DNA from: Corinectria fuckeliana
Lineage: Eukaryota > Ascomycota > Sordariomycetes > Hypocreales > Nectriaceae
DNA: 58,887 nt
Direction of reading: 5' to 3'
NCBI GenBank assembly: GCA_019137255.1
Contig: WPDH01000508.1
Location: 1 to 58,887 of the forward strand
Under the pieces are notes generated by a model. The model had not been told where the DNA came from and did not search any database. It saw only the letters and a program-made list of their open reading frames with translations. Made by a program: the position numbers and the translations under genes. Positions 1-12,829 of this stretch are shown piece after piece; position 1 is the first letter of the stretch, and each line of letters begins with the position of its first letter.

Positions 1-3000
1 TAATAATAAAGATCTATATAGCTGCTAACAGCTGCTAATAGCTGTTAAGCATTAGGTCTGTATTAGCCTCTAGCTACTAATAACTATATTACTAGCTAAC
101 CTACTAACAGCTAGCTAACCTACTAGCAGCTGGTTCTGCCTACTTAAAATCCTAAGCCCTTAGCCGTAACTATAAAGTAACCTAGATACACCTAGCTAGT
201 ATAATCCTAATACTTAACCGCTCTGCTCTCACAGCAGACTAGGCGCTTAATATTTAGTTAACTATTTCTCCCTCTTTTACTCCTTTTTTCCTTTTTCCCT
301 CTTTTTCTTTTCCTTTTTTCTCCTTCCCTCTCTTTAATTTTTTTCTAGCCCTCTAGGAAATAAGATAACTCTAGTCTTAGCAAAAGGACTATTTACTTAC
401 ATGTAGTAATAGTATAAGAGGCCTAACCTAGGCCTGCTATATAAAGGATATAAGTTTTCATCTAATTCTATAGTTTTTCCTATATCTATATAGAATAAAA
501 GCACTATCTACCTTTTAGGTCTATAGAGTATAAATAAATAAATAATAAATATATAAGGTTAAATTAGCTTTACTATCTATTTTATCTCCTAATATCTTAT
601 TAACCTGTTCTAGTATAATAATCTATATATTAACTAAACTATTATTATCTAATAAGTCTTATAATCTTAATCTCTCTATAAGATTATTAGGTTTTATAAA
701 GTTATTACTATTTTTAGCTTATATAGCTAATAAGATATTATTTATAATCTTAAGTGATAAATTATATAATAGTATTATATTTACTACCTTATATAACAAG
801 CTAGACTAATATAAAGTATTATTAAGAAAAGTAACTTATCTTATAGCTCTCTTAGTAAGAGAAAGAGAGAGTAAAATAGTCTTAAATATAGTTTTAGCAC
901 TTCTAATCTTAAGAGTGCTTTTCTTTTCTTATAAAGTCTTAGTTTAAAGTTACTATTACTAAGTGTATTAGACCTCTTTTTGCTATTATATTTCTCTTAG
1001 AGATATTATAAGTAGTGCTTAAATCTATAACTTAGTAAGGTTTAAAAAAGATTTTATAACTATTATATTAAGACTACCTTTCTTACTAATATTTTTATTA
1101 TTAGAGACCTCTCTTATATTAATTTAGTTTAGGATTTTATAGGTATATTTCTTATAAGTTTTTATATCTTTCTTATATCTTAAATTAAAATATTCTTACT
1201 TATTAAACTATATATTAGTAAAGATTATAACCTTCTTACCTTAGGTTACTAGCATATAAATTATATATTATAACTTACTCTTATAGCTAATAAGATACCT
1301 AATATAAGCTCTCTCTATAAGTAGGCTTAAGAACTTATATAACTTAATATATTCTAAGGCAGCTATAATTATTAGGTAGGCTAAGCACTTAAAGATCTTA
1401 ATATATACTTATAAGAGCCTTATATTCTTAGGGATATAACTATATATAGAGATGTTATTCTTAACCTAGTCCTACTAGAGCTAGTAGGAAGTTACCTACT
1501 AGTTTTTTCTTTAATAAGATATATAGTTAAAAAGGTATACTACTATATAGTATATCTTAAAGGTAAGCTCTTTTAGGAGCTCTAACTTCTTAATTATAAT
1601 CTTACTCTTAATCTTAATAATCCTTTTTAATATCTTAGCACTCTTGCTTTATATTAAGATTAATAAGGTAGACTTATAGATAATTATATTATTATTCTTA
1701 AAGATCTTTTTTTCCTTTTTAGTAAAAAGAGCCTTCTTATTATCATACTATAAGAGTAAGATCTTAAGGCTATATTAAGTTTATAACTAGGCTTATAGCT
1801 TTCTAAATACACTCCTAATATCTAACTTTATCTTTAAGAGGTAAAAAAAGTATATTTTTATTATTATATTTATAAATAAGACCTAATAATAGTAGTTATT
1901 ATATATAAGCACTAAAAAGTAATAAAGATTATAATTTATTACTTTTCTAGGCCTTTAAGAAATATAGTCTAGAGACTTTCTTAAGACTATTATTATTACT
2001 TTTATTATAGTATAAACCTAATATTTCTTAAAAAGAGGTCTTTTAACTTTTACTCTTAAACTTAATAAGGCTAGCTAATTAAAAGCTTTATACCTTATAT
2101 AACTATATTATTAATACTAGAGCTTAGTATCCTCTTTAAGAACTATTCTAAGCTTTAAGACTATTATAACTAGAGGGCTCTAAATAGATACTCTTATTAA
2201 AATAACCTACTAGCTTATATAGAGCTATATAAAGGCTACTATCTTAAAAGATCCTTTTATCTAAAGAACTTCTACTTTCTAATCCTAAATAATACTATTA
2301 CTATATATCTAAAAGCCTAAGATTATATTAAGATATATTCTTAGTATATAGTAGGTATACTTAAGTCTAATAAGCCTACCTTTAAAAAACCTAAGATATT
2401 AAACTCTTAGGTTAACTATATCTTAGCTCTTTATAAATATCTTATTATCTCTTATATAAGTAGTCTTTTTAACCTTCTAATTAAAGCCTTCTTTAGAGAA
2501 CTAGTCTATATAGTTAAAAAAGTAGTATAAGATACTAAAATTATAAATAGTAATATCTCTAATTATAAGGTTTATAAAGGTTATATTATATATAGCTATA
2601 TATAGAGTATTTATATAAGAAATAAGGCCTAAGAGAGAGGTTTAATAAGTGATAGTAATTATTTTTACCTTCTCTTTTAGACTGCTAATTAGCATATAGG
2701 TTGCCTTTTTTACTAGGGTTTAGGTATTAGCCTTTTTTAGCTCTTTTAGGTACTTATTAAACTACTTCTTAAGAGTCTTATTCTGCCTAAGGTAAAAGCT
2801 CTAGCCCTCTAAGATATATTCCTTCTTATATAAGGCTAGAAAGTTAAAACATCTTTCTTATTATATAGATATTTATATAAGATATCTTCTTTTATAGCTA
2901 AGATACTTCTAACTTATAGCTTTAGTCTGCTAGCTTAACTAAGAAGGGTTTAATAACCTAAAGGCTATTATAAAGTAAGCCTAAGAAGGATTTAACTTTT

Positions 3001-4075
3001 TCTTTCTTATATTATTACAAAAAAGGTATATAATCTTAAGCAGATTATTCACTTTTTCACTCTTACTCTCCTGCCTTATAATAAGCTTATCTTAGGTGTG
3101 ATAAAACTCTTACTAGGGCTTTATCACCTTTAGAAACTCCCTTTTAGCCCTCTTCTTATTAATAGTAATTATCTTATATATAATATAATTCTTTTAGGCC
3201 TTCTTAAACTAGTTAGCCTAAGCTTTCTAATCTCTTAACTCTTTTTTAGTTACTAGGGCTTAAAACTTTATCTTAACTCTATAGATATTATTCTTATCTT
3301 TAAGATTAATAAAAAGCTTAAGATAGCTAATAATCTTCTTAAGATCTTATATTTTTCTAATATATATAGTATAGCTGCCTAAGAGGGTCTTTAAGATAGA
3401 TATCTTAAGCTTATCTAGCTTCTTCTTCTTAAGAGTCTTATCTTATAAGCTCTTATTTTATCTTACCTACTAAAGTATAAATAGCCTATTATTATTAGCT
3501 TGCTTAATATTATAGTTTTACTACTAATCTTTAAGGTTAAGCTAATAAATCTATATAGTAAGAGCCTTTTTCTTACTATTACTAATACCTAAAAAGTCTA
3601 GTCTTTTAGGCTTTAAAGAGAAGTCTCTCTTATTAATAACTAGTATAAGATCTAATACTAGATTATTAATACCTAATATAGTTTTTAAGCTAATATATTT
3701 CTAGATTTTATATATTATAGCTAGAGTGTAAATACACTCTAGCTATAAGGTCTAGTTCTTAGCCTTCTTTAGCTTAAGAAGAAAGTCTAAAGATACTTTT
3801 ATATTATTTATATCTATTATATTAGTAGCTAAAAATATACTAGGTACTTAGTAGGTAAATTACTTTAGATTATATAAATCGCTTAAATTAGAATTTATAG
3901 GCCTTAAGAGTAATTACTTAACTAGGAGAGGAATTAGTTACTTATAAGTCTTTTCCTAATATTAAAGATAATACTAGATTAATACTAAAGGCTGAAATTC
4001 ACTTAAAAAGTTACTACTAGGCTTATAACTATTAATATAACTATATGTATTATATAACTGTACTAAGCTAGGAAA
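1..4075. repeat. AT-rich RIP-degraded repeat block, left flank
   Basis: This block is strongly AT-rich and almost lacks CpA, TpG and CpG, while TpA is very common. That is the footprint of repeat-induced point mutation seen in ascomycete transposons. No open frame of useful length exists on either strand because TAA and TAG are everywhere. Composition changes abruptly near position 4075, where normal mixed sequence begins. The only recognisable protein signal is a Copia-type integrase/linker segment on the minus strand, listed separately. The rest is presumably the same or nested elements but cannot be assigned by eye. Confidence 0.9.
1180..1500 (-). mobile_element. Copia-like polyprotein relic (integrase/linker segment)
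   Basis: Reading the minus strand through stop codons gives a segment that follows the C-terminal integrase and linker region of Ty1/Copia polyproteins: a stretch ending in a degraded Arg-Ala-x-Ile-Gly-Tyr-Leu-like run (read as RAYIRYLISYKSK), then GKKVIIFTNI, where intact elements have a KKVI-x-TRDV motif. The replacements are the kind expected from C-to-T changes. The element would run right to left, so its reverse transcriptase should lie toward position 1, but I could not recognise that domain. The assignment rests on this one segment, so superfamily is likely and finer classification is not possible. Confidence 0.55.
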
Positions 4076-4783
4076 AGGGGGCGGAACAGTAAGTCCCTAA
4101 GGGGATCGCTGTTGTCGCTAGATGCCTAGCATCTAAGGCAGAAATATGGACGGTGCCCGATAGCGGGCCTGACTAGTAGTCCTACCACTAACAGACCCGA
4201 ACATGAAAGTGAGGCTGGGACCCACACAGTCTGTCAGCGATTCAAGGAAGAACATCAGCTTAGGAAATGAACGTGAGAGAAGCATGTATACGTCTCCAAG
4301 TTAAGATACAATGCCTCACCCTCAAATGATGTTCTCGTCAAGCTAAACACATATAGCTAAACTACCTATCGCTTTCAAGCGAGCAGACAAGCAGACACCC
4401 AACAATGAATGTACACTCTGGAAGAATGATGAAGTGGAAAACGCTTGACAAATGGGCGAATCACATCGTAAGTATTCAACTCGATACAGGAGGCTGAGGT
4501 GTTTAATCTCCAGCTTCCCCTCTACTATAGAATATCTCACACCTCATAGTACACAGTTTCTAGTGAATTGAAATTGACTTCTGGAATTTTCCCTGCCTCT
4601 CACCATGATTGTTACGATTATATGCATTACAGGGCAAGGTCGGGTTAAGAACGGAGCGTAGAGGGACGGGAGATAACTATAACAAACAGTATAAAACGAT
4701 GGCCTCCATAATGTATACTAACCGCTGGCCATGTGATTTCTTCCCTCTTCTCTCCACATGAATATCCAGCCTAGACATTGAGC
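4076..4783. other. Intergenic, no gene seen
   Basis: This is normal-composition sequence just inside the repeat boundary. Only short random frames are present and I see no tRNA-like or repeated structure. Confidence 0.6.
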
Positions 4784-5115
4784 TCATTGGCGCACAGAAC
4801 TTAGAAGGCAGTCATCGTAGCGGGAGATCCACTGCCACTTGGTGCAGTACCCTTCCTCGCAGGAGTATGTGATGGAAAGGCCTTGCAACACAAAGTGTTT
4901 AGCATTACGCCATGTCCGAAGCATTGGTGATGATTTAACATACCGCAGTTCTTGTGACGAAAATAGATGGGTGTGCTGGGCTCAGGCATGTCCTGGCGCT
5001 TGGCGACAGAGAAAGACCCGGGGGAATCTTACGAGGGCTGACTCTGAGGGGCAAGTGGGTTCGCACCCGCCATGGGGGCAGTTAGAGCTACAAGACAGGT
5101 GATGGAGGAAGGCAT
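4784..5115 (-). pseudogene. Small secreted cysteine-containing protein, broken
   Basis: Proposed exons on the minus strand are 5115-4944 and 4881-4784, separated by a 62-base intron with a GTATGT donor and a CAAG acceptor, which together give 90 codons. The first residues (MPSSITCLVALTAPMAGA) look like a signal peptide. They are followed by a short pro-region ending in Lys-Arg, a Kex2-type cleavage site, and a mature peptide of about 45 residues with four cysteines (KNC, YSC, GYC, DDC). Codon 29 is TAA (5031-5029), which a single C-to-T change from CAA could produce, so the copy is probably dead. I do not recognise the family. The position 0.7 kb from a RIP-degraded block is typical of effector-like genes, but function is unknown. 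The splice model supports the reading because the frame after the intron stays open and Cys-rich. Confidence 0.4.
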
Positions 5116-5512
5116 GTTGGTGGAAGTGAAAGAACCGAGTCAGGGGTTGAATTGTGTTGCTGCCGAATGAGGAATGCAACGTGGACTCTCCAAGGAGGGG
5201 ACGAGGATTGCATGGTCATTTATAGCGGAAGATGTTATCTTTCTGCAAAAGACCCTCAAGGGCTAGTCTGCTAAGGGATAGTATAGACTTTTTAAGGATA
5301 TAAGCTTAAAACTGCCTGTAATACAGACGTTAAAATCAGTTATAAAGTAACAAGCGAGTAAGAGTATATTTAACAAGTCGTCCAAACACCTTTCCTTTTC
5401 CTCCTCTTAACAGATTTATCATCGGATGTTAGCAGATAACAAACGTCACATCATCTCTTAGGTCGCGCATGAACTGACCATCCATGATTCCATGCACGTA
5501 TGCCTCCCCAAT

Positions 5513-5520
5513 TATCAGAT

Positions 5521-5551
<31 letters not shown>

Positions 5552-5575
5552 NNTATCAGATACCCCCCCCCCCCC
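5513..5575. repeat. Poly-C tract with NN gap and duplicated flank
   Basis: The decamer TATCAGATAC occurs at 5513-5522 and again at 5554-5563. Each copy is followed by a run of C (30 and 13 bases), with two N at 5552-5553 between them. This looks like an assembly join across a homopolymer rather than biology. Apparent proline or glycine reading frames across it should be ignored. Confidence 0.85.
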
Positions 5576-5708
5576 ATCCTGAGGCCGAAGCATAAAAGGC
5601 ACGGGAGAGCCATAGAAAATAGCCACGACATCGCCAGCGTGAATCCCCGCGGGACCAAGTCCAACATACCCGCGATTTGTAAGAAAAGGTTTCTAGCCCT
5701 TGTTCGTC

Positions 5709-7628
5709 TCAACGATAGACAAGTACATGCTTGACTTGCTTCGGTACTGCATCGTCTGCTGAATCGTGGCAGTCATGAGGGCGTCGGCTGCCCCCAAGCG
5801 ATTTATCTGATGCATGGAACGCCCTTTCGGCTTTTTCATAAATCGCAATGATGGTTTCGAGATTCTTGTAACGCTTGGCGCTGACAGATGTGGCCCTGCG
5901 ACAAGGGAGTTCAGAAGTGTCATTTCTGCTAGATGATATCTTCCTAAAGAACCTAGTCGCACAGGTGAAGAACGACCATGGTTTGGAAGGGGATGCGGCT
6001 TCTCGGTCGCCTACTGGGATCCGCCACACGGCTTCCTTGGCCGTTTCTGTGTCGTAAAGAGGTGCTTCGGGATTTTTCAAGCAGGACTCTTGCACAAAGA
6101 GCGTGACATCACTTAAGAGTTTGTTGACAGGATTGCACTTCGAGGGAGGGTGGTTCTGATTCGGCGGGAGTGTTGTGCCTGTTTGGCAAATGGTATCGAC
6201 CTCGACGCCTTTGAGAGCTATCGTCCTTGCATTGTCTGTTGCAATCCACTGGGTGATGGTCTTGTCACCCCAGGCGGTGTACGCCGTGTCTAAAGATAGC
6301 TTGCTAGGCGAGGGATGTCGTAGGACCCGCCAGTCTGGAACCCAGGAGGGTAGTTCCAAACCGTCGTCGGCTGTCAAATGTAGTGGATGTTGCTGCCTCT
6401 GGGCAGCGAACGAGTCTGTCGTGGGCTGCGCTGTCGTGACACCAGTGGCTTCAGGTTCGATTTGCGGTAGTCCATGCTGAGCATAAACAAGTAGTGCTAC
6501 CTGATCGCGGGCAAGGATGGCTGTCCAGGTTTCGGTAAAAACGTCCTCGCACGTCTTGTCATAATCAGGATGGATTACAAGCTCCTCGGCGTCAACAGCG
6601 AGGTTAAGGAGGCCAAAGACGCGATCTCTGGGGTCGGTCGTCCGCAGGCTCATGCCAGATAAGCCAGGTGTATAGGCGTAGACGAGTAGATCCAAGAGCG
6701 ACTGGCCATGGCTCGGGTTCTGGAGTGAGCGCTGCAACTCTCGTCTTTGATGGATCATTCTTGTGGCGCCATAAACCCTCCCTATCATTGTCTTCCGAAA
6801 AGCATCGGGGTTCGAACTTCTGCTGGCTTCCAACATGTCCTCGCCGAGAACAGCCTTGCTCTGAGCTTGGGAGTAGCCCCGCGAGAAGAACTCAACCAGG
6901 TTGCAAAACGCGTCCAAGCCGACAGTGTGGGGGCCGCAAGCTACCAGGATCTCTCGTGAGACGCAGAACTGTTGCAAGGACCAGGTTCAAAACCAATACT
7001 CGCAGTTGAGTAGCCTCTTCAATGCGCCCTGGCCACGTGTGAACACTGATGGCCCCAGGGGAGGGTAGTTGGCGAGCAACCAGGAGGCGAAATCAGGACA
7101 TTCCAAGGTGCCTAGATTCCAAAATTATGCTTTGTATTTAAAATGAGAGAAGGCTCTCATGATCTCACCCGCCCGGTCGTCATCCTTACCCAGCCAGACT
7201 ATAGTCTTAGCTGCCTTCTCGTAGATGTCCCTCATAAGTTGGATCTGCTAGGCTTTCTCATGGTGACTTGGCTGCTGGATACAGATGGCGTCGATCCAGA
7301 AAGTGACGTCTCCTTCGTCATCTCCAGGGCTGAATTGCTGAAGGGCGGCAGCCAGATTCCTAGTGACCGGGTATGGGTGACCATCAACTCTAATATCGAT
7401 GACATCACTGGAGTCTCCCCAGACATAGAAAAGTGCATTGTATTCGATGTCTTCGTTGACGGAAGTCTTGATAAGAGAGAGGGTTATCTCTGAATCTTGA
7501 TCTCCTGAGTTTCCCGCAGTTGCAGTGGCCTGATTGGGGTCGTTCGCGCTTTGTACTTTTGGATGTATTCGGGCAAGTCGAATCTCTCGTTTGAGCGGAT
7601 CGAGAGGCTGGCAAATGTAGGATGTCAT
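5709..7628 (-). pseudogene. HET-domain (heterokaryon incompatibility) protein, three internal stops
   Basis: One continuous minus-strand frame of 640 codons starts at the ATG at 7628 and ends at the stop at 5709. The N-terminal half has the HET-domain signature: YNALFYVWGD, then TRNLAAAL and FWIDAICIQQ, then a degraded KAAKTIVWLG block. The C-terminal half is the usual divergent region. HET proteins trigger cell death after fusion of unlike hyphae, and many family members have no known allele partner. The frame is broken at 7250-7248 (TAG), 7127-7125 (TAA) and 6989-6987 (TGA). All three can be explained by C-to-T changes of CAG, CAA and CGA on the coding strand, and the frame is otherwise intact without frameshift. 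The second stop could alternatively lie in an unrecognised intron. Confidence 0.8.
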
Positions 7629-9123
7629 ATTTAGTTGCTGGGAAGGGAAATGTACAATCGAAGGGAGCTGAAGGTGATGATGTGGTGTAACTCAGCTTGC
7701 GTTAGGCTGAGATGCGGCTGGCTGAGTCGAAGTATTGTAGCATGGGTTAACAAAGGCTAGGCGGTCAGAACTGGCAGAACTATAATGCCCTTACTTTTCC
7801 GTCCTATAATTGCTATACTCTTTATAATCTACATTAACATATAAGATTGGTATTTTTGGGGATTTAAGTCTTACTATCTAGGCACTAACAGATTACTATT
7901 TAATTAACTGGGTAGTAGGCCCACTCTCTACCGATAGCACAATACTATCCCAAGCTTCCGAGGTTCTTCCAGATCTACATGACCTTTGTCAATCACGAAA
8001 CCAAAGCCAACAGCCGTAACCCAATTTCCTCCGCACCACAACGCACCTTATAAACGAGCAGCACCTGCCACCGCCTCTTCCGCTGTCAATTCTAGGATCC
8101 TGATTGCATATGATTAATATGGATACAGCAGCGGGAAGAGGGTAGGTAGGCGGAGCAAAGAGGCGACATGGCGTTGGCTGCAGCTCAAGGTATTAACCAA
8201 TTGTCCACCAAATCAGCTCAAACAGCCAGTCTCACAGATACGAGGGGCAAGAGTAAGCAGCAACCCAGCGAGATGAGACAGAGGGAAGAGGCAGAGACTG
8301 GTAACCCAACAAGCATCACCAGCTCCTCCTTGTGCTGCTCGCGTGTCTAGCAAATATACCCAGGTCCGTCTCGTCTTACTTTAAATCGGCGTACTAGTCC
8401 TAGAAAGAACCCCACATTTGGCTTCGATTTGTCATGTGGTGGATGGAATTGTTAATGCTTCATCAGTCATGTTTGGTTTGGGAAATTAGGGATTAAGAGC
8501 CAATCTATCCGTCCATCTGCACATCTGTTCACATATATACCAGTTCCTCCTGTTGTCTACTTTCACCATTTGCTCACAACTTATTCAGCCTCTGCCACCA
8601 AGATCCCACCAACGTGAGGCTTCTCCTTAACATTGTATGACTTGGAAGGTTGACCAATTTCGACACTTGAGCCGCGATACTATCAGAGTACATTGAAGGA
8701 TCTGGCGGCTCTTAGCTCTAGGTGCAGTTGAATGCAAGCATCCTGAATCCTGAACGCAAAATTTCAAATTTCTGTTTCTGCTTTTTCTTCCGTCATATAA
8801 TCTGCAAGACTGGCCAGGGTACACAATCCGCGTCTCTACTTATCATTCCCATTCATGTCTTAATGATCATTATCAATATGGCCTTGGTCACTCATCAGTC
8901 ATGTCATTTTAGGGTTTGTCTCATCATGATGTATAGTAAGAGATGCGACACACTTTGAAACTTGACTCTTATAAGGTATACTGTTTCGTGTCTTGCGTCA
9001 GTAGTACCTACAGTCACGAGAAGACGCAGGTATGCGTTAGCTTGCTATATGCAAGATATGACATCTAAACAAGCTTTTTGACTATCAACCATTCTTAATC
9101 TTGTCTTCCGACCACCCCTTTAC
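7629..9123. other. Intergenic, no gene seen
   Basis: About 1.5 kb lies between two minus-strand genes and would hold the promoter of the HET gene. A 60-codon plus-strand frame at 8168-8350 has low-complexity composition and no recognisable feature, so I do not call it. Confidence 0.55.
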
Positions 9124-12100
9124 TCACGCATGCTCCTCGACAAAGTCCAGTATCTTAAACCCATACCTGGCATACGTACAAACTTGCTTCACTGCCAGCC
9201 CGGCGTACATGACTTCGTTCTCAATTTCATCATTCCAAGAGGCCACCGCAAAGCCCCACTGCTTGCCAAACTTGAGAAAGGCCTCGATGAAGTGGTTGAC
9301 GATAATTCCCGTCTTCTTTTTCTTCTCTATGGAGTTGTTGATGTCCCCGGTCAGAGCGATGCAGAGCATCGGCACAGAGATGACTGCAGCGACGCTGCCT
9401 TTCCATCGTTTGACTACGGGCTGCTCAGCCTTTTTTGCCTTGCCAACAATCTTTACCACGGTGTTTGCAGCGAAGTTGGTTACCGTTAGGCCCCATTTCT
9501 ACAGCATGGTCAGTCAACCGATGCTTACAACACGGCCAGAGGATACTTACAGAATATTTTGCAAATTTGCCCACGTCAAACGAGCTCGCTTGGACCATCG
9601 CGGTTCCGTAGGAACTTTCGACAGGCCAGCTGAGGAATACGCCCACCGTCTCGAATGTGAGCGACGCCGAGTTGACGACATTCATGAGGGCGGCGATGGG
9701 CCCGATGGGAATGCTCTCCAAGCCGGTTCCCTCAAAAGCTCCATCGGCCACGAGCGCAATGGTCTCAAACTCTCCGTAGACCATCTCCAGACTTGAGGCA
9801 GTCGCCATGCCAAAGTTGAATACATCGTTGGTGAAACCAGAATCAGCCGTGCCCAAGACATACTTGTGGAATGTGTCCTTGGTCAGGCGGCTCTTGAGCT
9901 TGGGGGGAGCAGCCTTCTCCTTGGCCTTGTAGAGAACTGTTGTAGGTATAGCGAGGACCAAAGAGCAAAGGCCCAGTAGGGACATGGACCGGCCACCGGC
10001 GATGACGTGCTTCCACAGCCAGCCGAGCACGGGAATGTCGATGGTCTTGTTGGCGACGTCTCTGGCGACGCTGATTCCTAGCGAGAGGGCCTTAAAAAGG
10101 ATGTCTCCTAGGATTTTGAGAGAACCGATCATGCTGTCTACCAGGTCTGCAGAGATCTTGCCCATCAAACCCTGGATGTCGTACTTGCCAGAGATGAAGA
10201 AGCTAAGTAAATCCTTGGCCAAGTTGCCACCTAGCTTGACGATTGTTTCTACTTCACTTTGAACATCATCCCATAGCTTGAGAATAATTTGCTCCGGTGA
10301 GTCTGCGGCTCGGTTATCATCATCGTGAAGGTAGGCATTGGTAGTGCCCCCACCATATGTGAAGTAGTAGGTGGACCAGTTGTACGCCACTCCGGATTTC
10401 ACTTCGTCTTCATCAGAGGAATCCCCCGCAAATTGGCTAGGATCTTTTGATTCCACCTGCTGAGAAGACTCTTGGGAGCCATCGTACTTATTATTCTGCA
10501 GGCCGGGTAGTTGAGTCTTGATGGTTGTTCGGAGATCCTCGAGCCAGGAGTCAATCTTGAGCTCGGACTTGTTGAGCAGCTCTTGTCCGTAGTCCAGAGC
10601 GACGTTGAAGCCGGCAGAGATGCTATCGGCAGTATCCAGGATGTCTTTCCACCCGAACAAGTATCCAAAGAACTCCATGATGTCTTTGAGCAGAGTACCG
10701 AGCTTCTTGAAGACCCAGGTAATGGCTTTGACAATGGCTGATACGGTCTTCAAGGCAAATTTGAAGACCTCATCTCCAATGTGGATAATGAATTGCCAAA
10801 CTCGACCACTAACGTCCTCTTGTATCACATAGGAATGTTAGTAAACCCAATAGTACTAGAACACTAAGGGTGGGGGATTCAAACTCACCGACAAAGTCGC
10901 AGCCCCATTTCCAAGCATCCTCAAACTTGTGCTCAACCCAGTTCCAGGCGCCTTCAAGGTCATCGACCAAGTCACCTAGAGAGAAGAACTGTGCATTGTA
11001 TGGGATGGCTCCTCCAACGCCTGATGCCAACGTGATCGCCTTGAATGATGTAAATTCCTGCTGGCTGTCCTCGTGATATTTGTGTGCCTGGTCCACTAGG
11101 GTTGAGATTGAATCGGCAGCAGCCTTCAAGCTGTCGTGAGAGGCGTTGGATACTAGTGGAGTTCCATCCGGCTTGAGAAGTCCGAGAACGTCAGAGGGGG
11201 TTCTCACGCCGTCGAGCTTCTTGATCAGCTTCCTAGATGGATCCAAGATAGGATTTCCCAAAGTCGTCTCGGGGGATCCCGGTTTAGCAGCGCGGAAGGA
11301 ATCAGCCGCAAACTGATGACATGTAGCATCATCGTTCTGGAGCATGATATTCAGAACGCCCTTGGCGTCTGTCTGGAACCACTGAGCAGTGGGCGAGAGG
11401 GACGCGTGTTGGCCGTTAATGATACATCGTACAACACCGGAGCTGCTGACACGCAACCAGCACCCGGGAATGAGGGACGACTCATCGTCATTGCTTGCCA
11501 CTGCATGCATGCGAAGCATATACCCCTTGAGTTCAATGACGTTCTCACTGGATGCATGCCAGAATGGATACCTCTGCCACAGCTGCGATGCCGAGTCTTG
11601 CTGCAGGAGAGTAAGATTACCATTCTCGTCTACAGATAGCAAGCTGCTGACAAGTGCCGAACTGCTGTCGTTGTTTGCCGATTTGAGGGAGAGCATACTC
11701 GAAATCTGGCCGCCTTGTCCCTCCGGAAGGAGGGGAGTCACCTTACCACCAGAAAGCGCGGTGCTGTCCGCTGTATAATAGTGGACTGCATCCGCGTCAG
11801 TCGTGTACCAGAATCTGAGGGTCTCTCCAGACTGTGACACGTGGAGATCCTTGATGCCCTTGACTAGATCTCCCGTATCAATGGGAGTGCCGGTGCCTTT
11901 TGGAGAGCAGTACTCCTTTGCCTTGAATGCGGTGACATTCTGACCGCCAACAAGGAGGACGCTCTGATGTGAGTTGGGGTCAACATATGAACTGATGCAA
12001 GTCGCCCCTATAAGAACACCATCAGTCATCATGGGTTGAAAGAAAGGGGAGGTTGCGGCATACCTTCTGGACAGTGAGGTTCCACGACCAAGGTGCTCTT

Positions 12101-12829
12101 GGTGAAGAACTTGAACTGGACATGAACGGTGCCAGTGAATGCTCGGTACAAGACAAATGCACCATCTCCCAAAGCACAAGTTCCTAGGGCCACATCCAAG
12201 ATTTTCTCTGGGTTCGTGGCCAGATCCCACTTTCCCGAAAGAGTGGCAGATGAGCCAAACTGCACAAAGCGTAGATCTTCTGTGTCGATTATCCTGTCAG
12301 GTCTTTTGAATGCTACCATTGCCAATGGTACGGTGCGCTTTGTGTCAGTAGATTTGTTGGTCTTGAAAATGTCAACGATCAGCGATCTACTCATCTAGAA
12401 AATGCGAAAGAAACCGACCATGAAGATGTGATGAACCGTGGGAAAGTTGCTACCACGGATGACTTTGGAGCTCGTGATTGGGCCTTTGAGCTCCTCAAAG
12501 GTGACGTTGTGGAGCAGGACATAATCAGACGTATCACCTCTGCCGGGAGTCGCGATACAAATGTCCAGAGTTGAGTCAGGTGCTTGGACGACGGCAAAAG
12601 CCTGTACTTTGACACCCTTGGCGACAATTCCAGACGTGCTCCCAAAGTCGAGCTTTGTGGCTTTGCCATCGATCACCATCACCAAGTAGAGGTAGAAGTC
12701 TTCGCTGAGAGCAAAGACACCCGGTTCTCCCTGAGCATCTCTAAAAATTGTGAACCGCTCGCCAGCCGGAATAGGGTTGGCAGAGACATAGTTTGTCATA
12801 AGCTCCGAATCCTGCTTAATAGCAACCAT
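9124..12829 (-). CDS. Large beta-rich plus helical protein, divergent-pair member 1
   Basis: Exons on the minus strand are about 12829-12064, 12007-10889, 10818-9551 and 9498-9124, 1176 codons in total. The three clear introns have GT-AG ends (56, 70 and 52 bases). The start is the ATG at 12829 in a good context (CACCATGG). I do not recognise the family. Residues 1 to about 490 are beta-rich and look repetitive, suggesting a propeller or lectin-like fold (for example FWYTTDADAVHYY and GCWLRVSSSGVVRC). From about 500 the protein is helical, with long amphipathic stretches rich in Trp and Phe around 610-700, an acidic linker (SSDEDE), and a hydrophobic segment near 908-930 (SMSLLGLCSLVLAIP). 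No signal peptide is seen. A TAG at 12397-12395 interrupts the first exon: either a 69-base intron with an unusual GTCATC donor removes it, or it is a C-to-T lesion. The gene is divergent from the one at 13962. Architecture suggests a binding head and membrane-active helices, but this is inference. Confidence 0.6.

Noticed and set aside
5429..5734. Poly-Gly and poly-Pro frames on both strands
   Set aside because: They are created by the poly-C tracts and NN gap, which look like an assembly join.
8168..8350. 60-codon plus-strand frame
   Set aside because: Low-complexity composition, no domain, no supporting splice or neighbour context.
9130..9796. Plus-strand frames of 119 and 231 codons
   Set aside because: Antisense to exons 4 and 5 of the large minus-strand gene, whose splice sites and frame are consistent.
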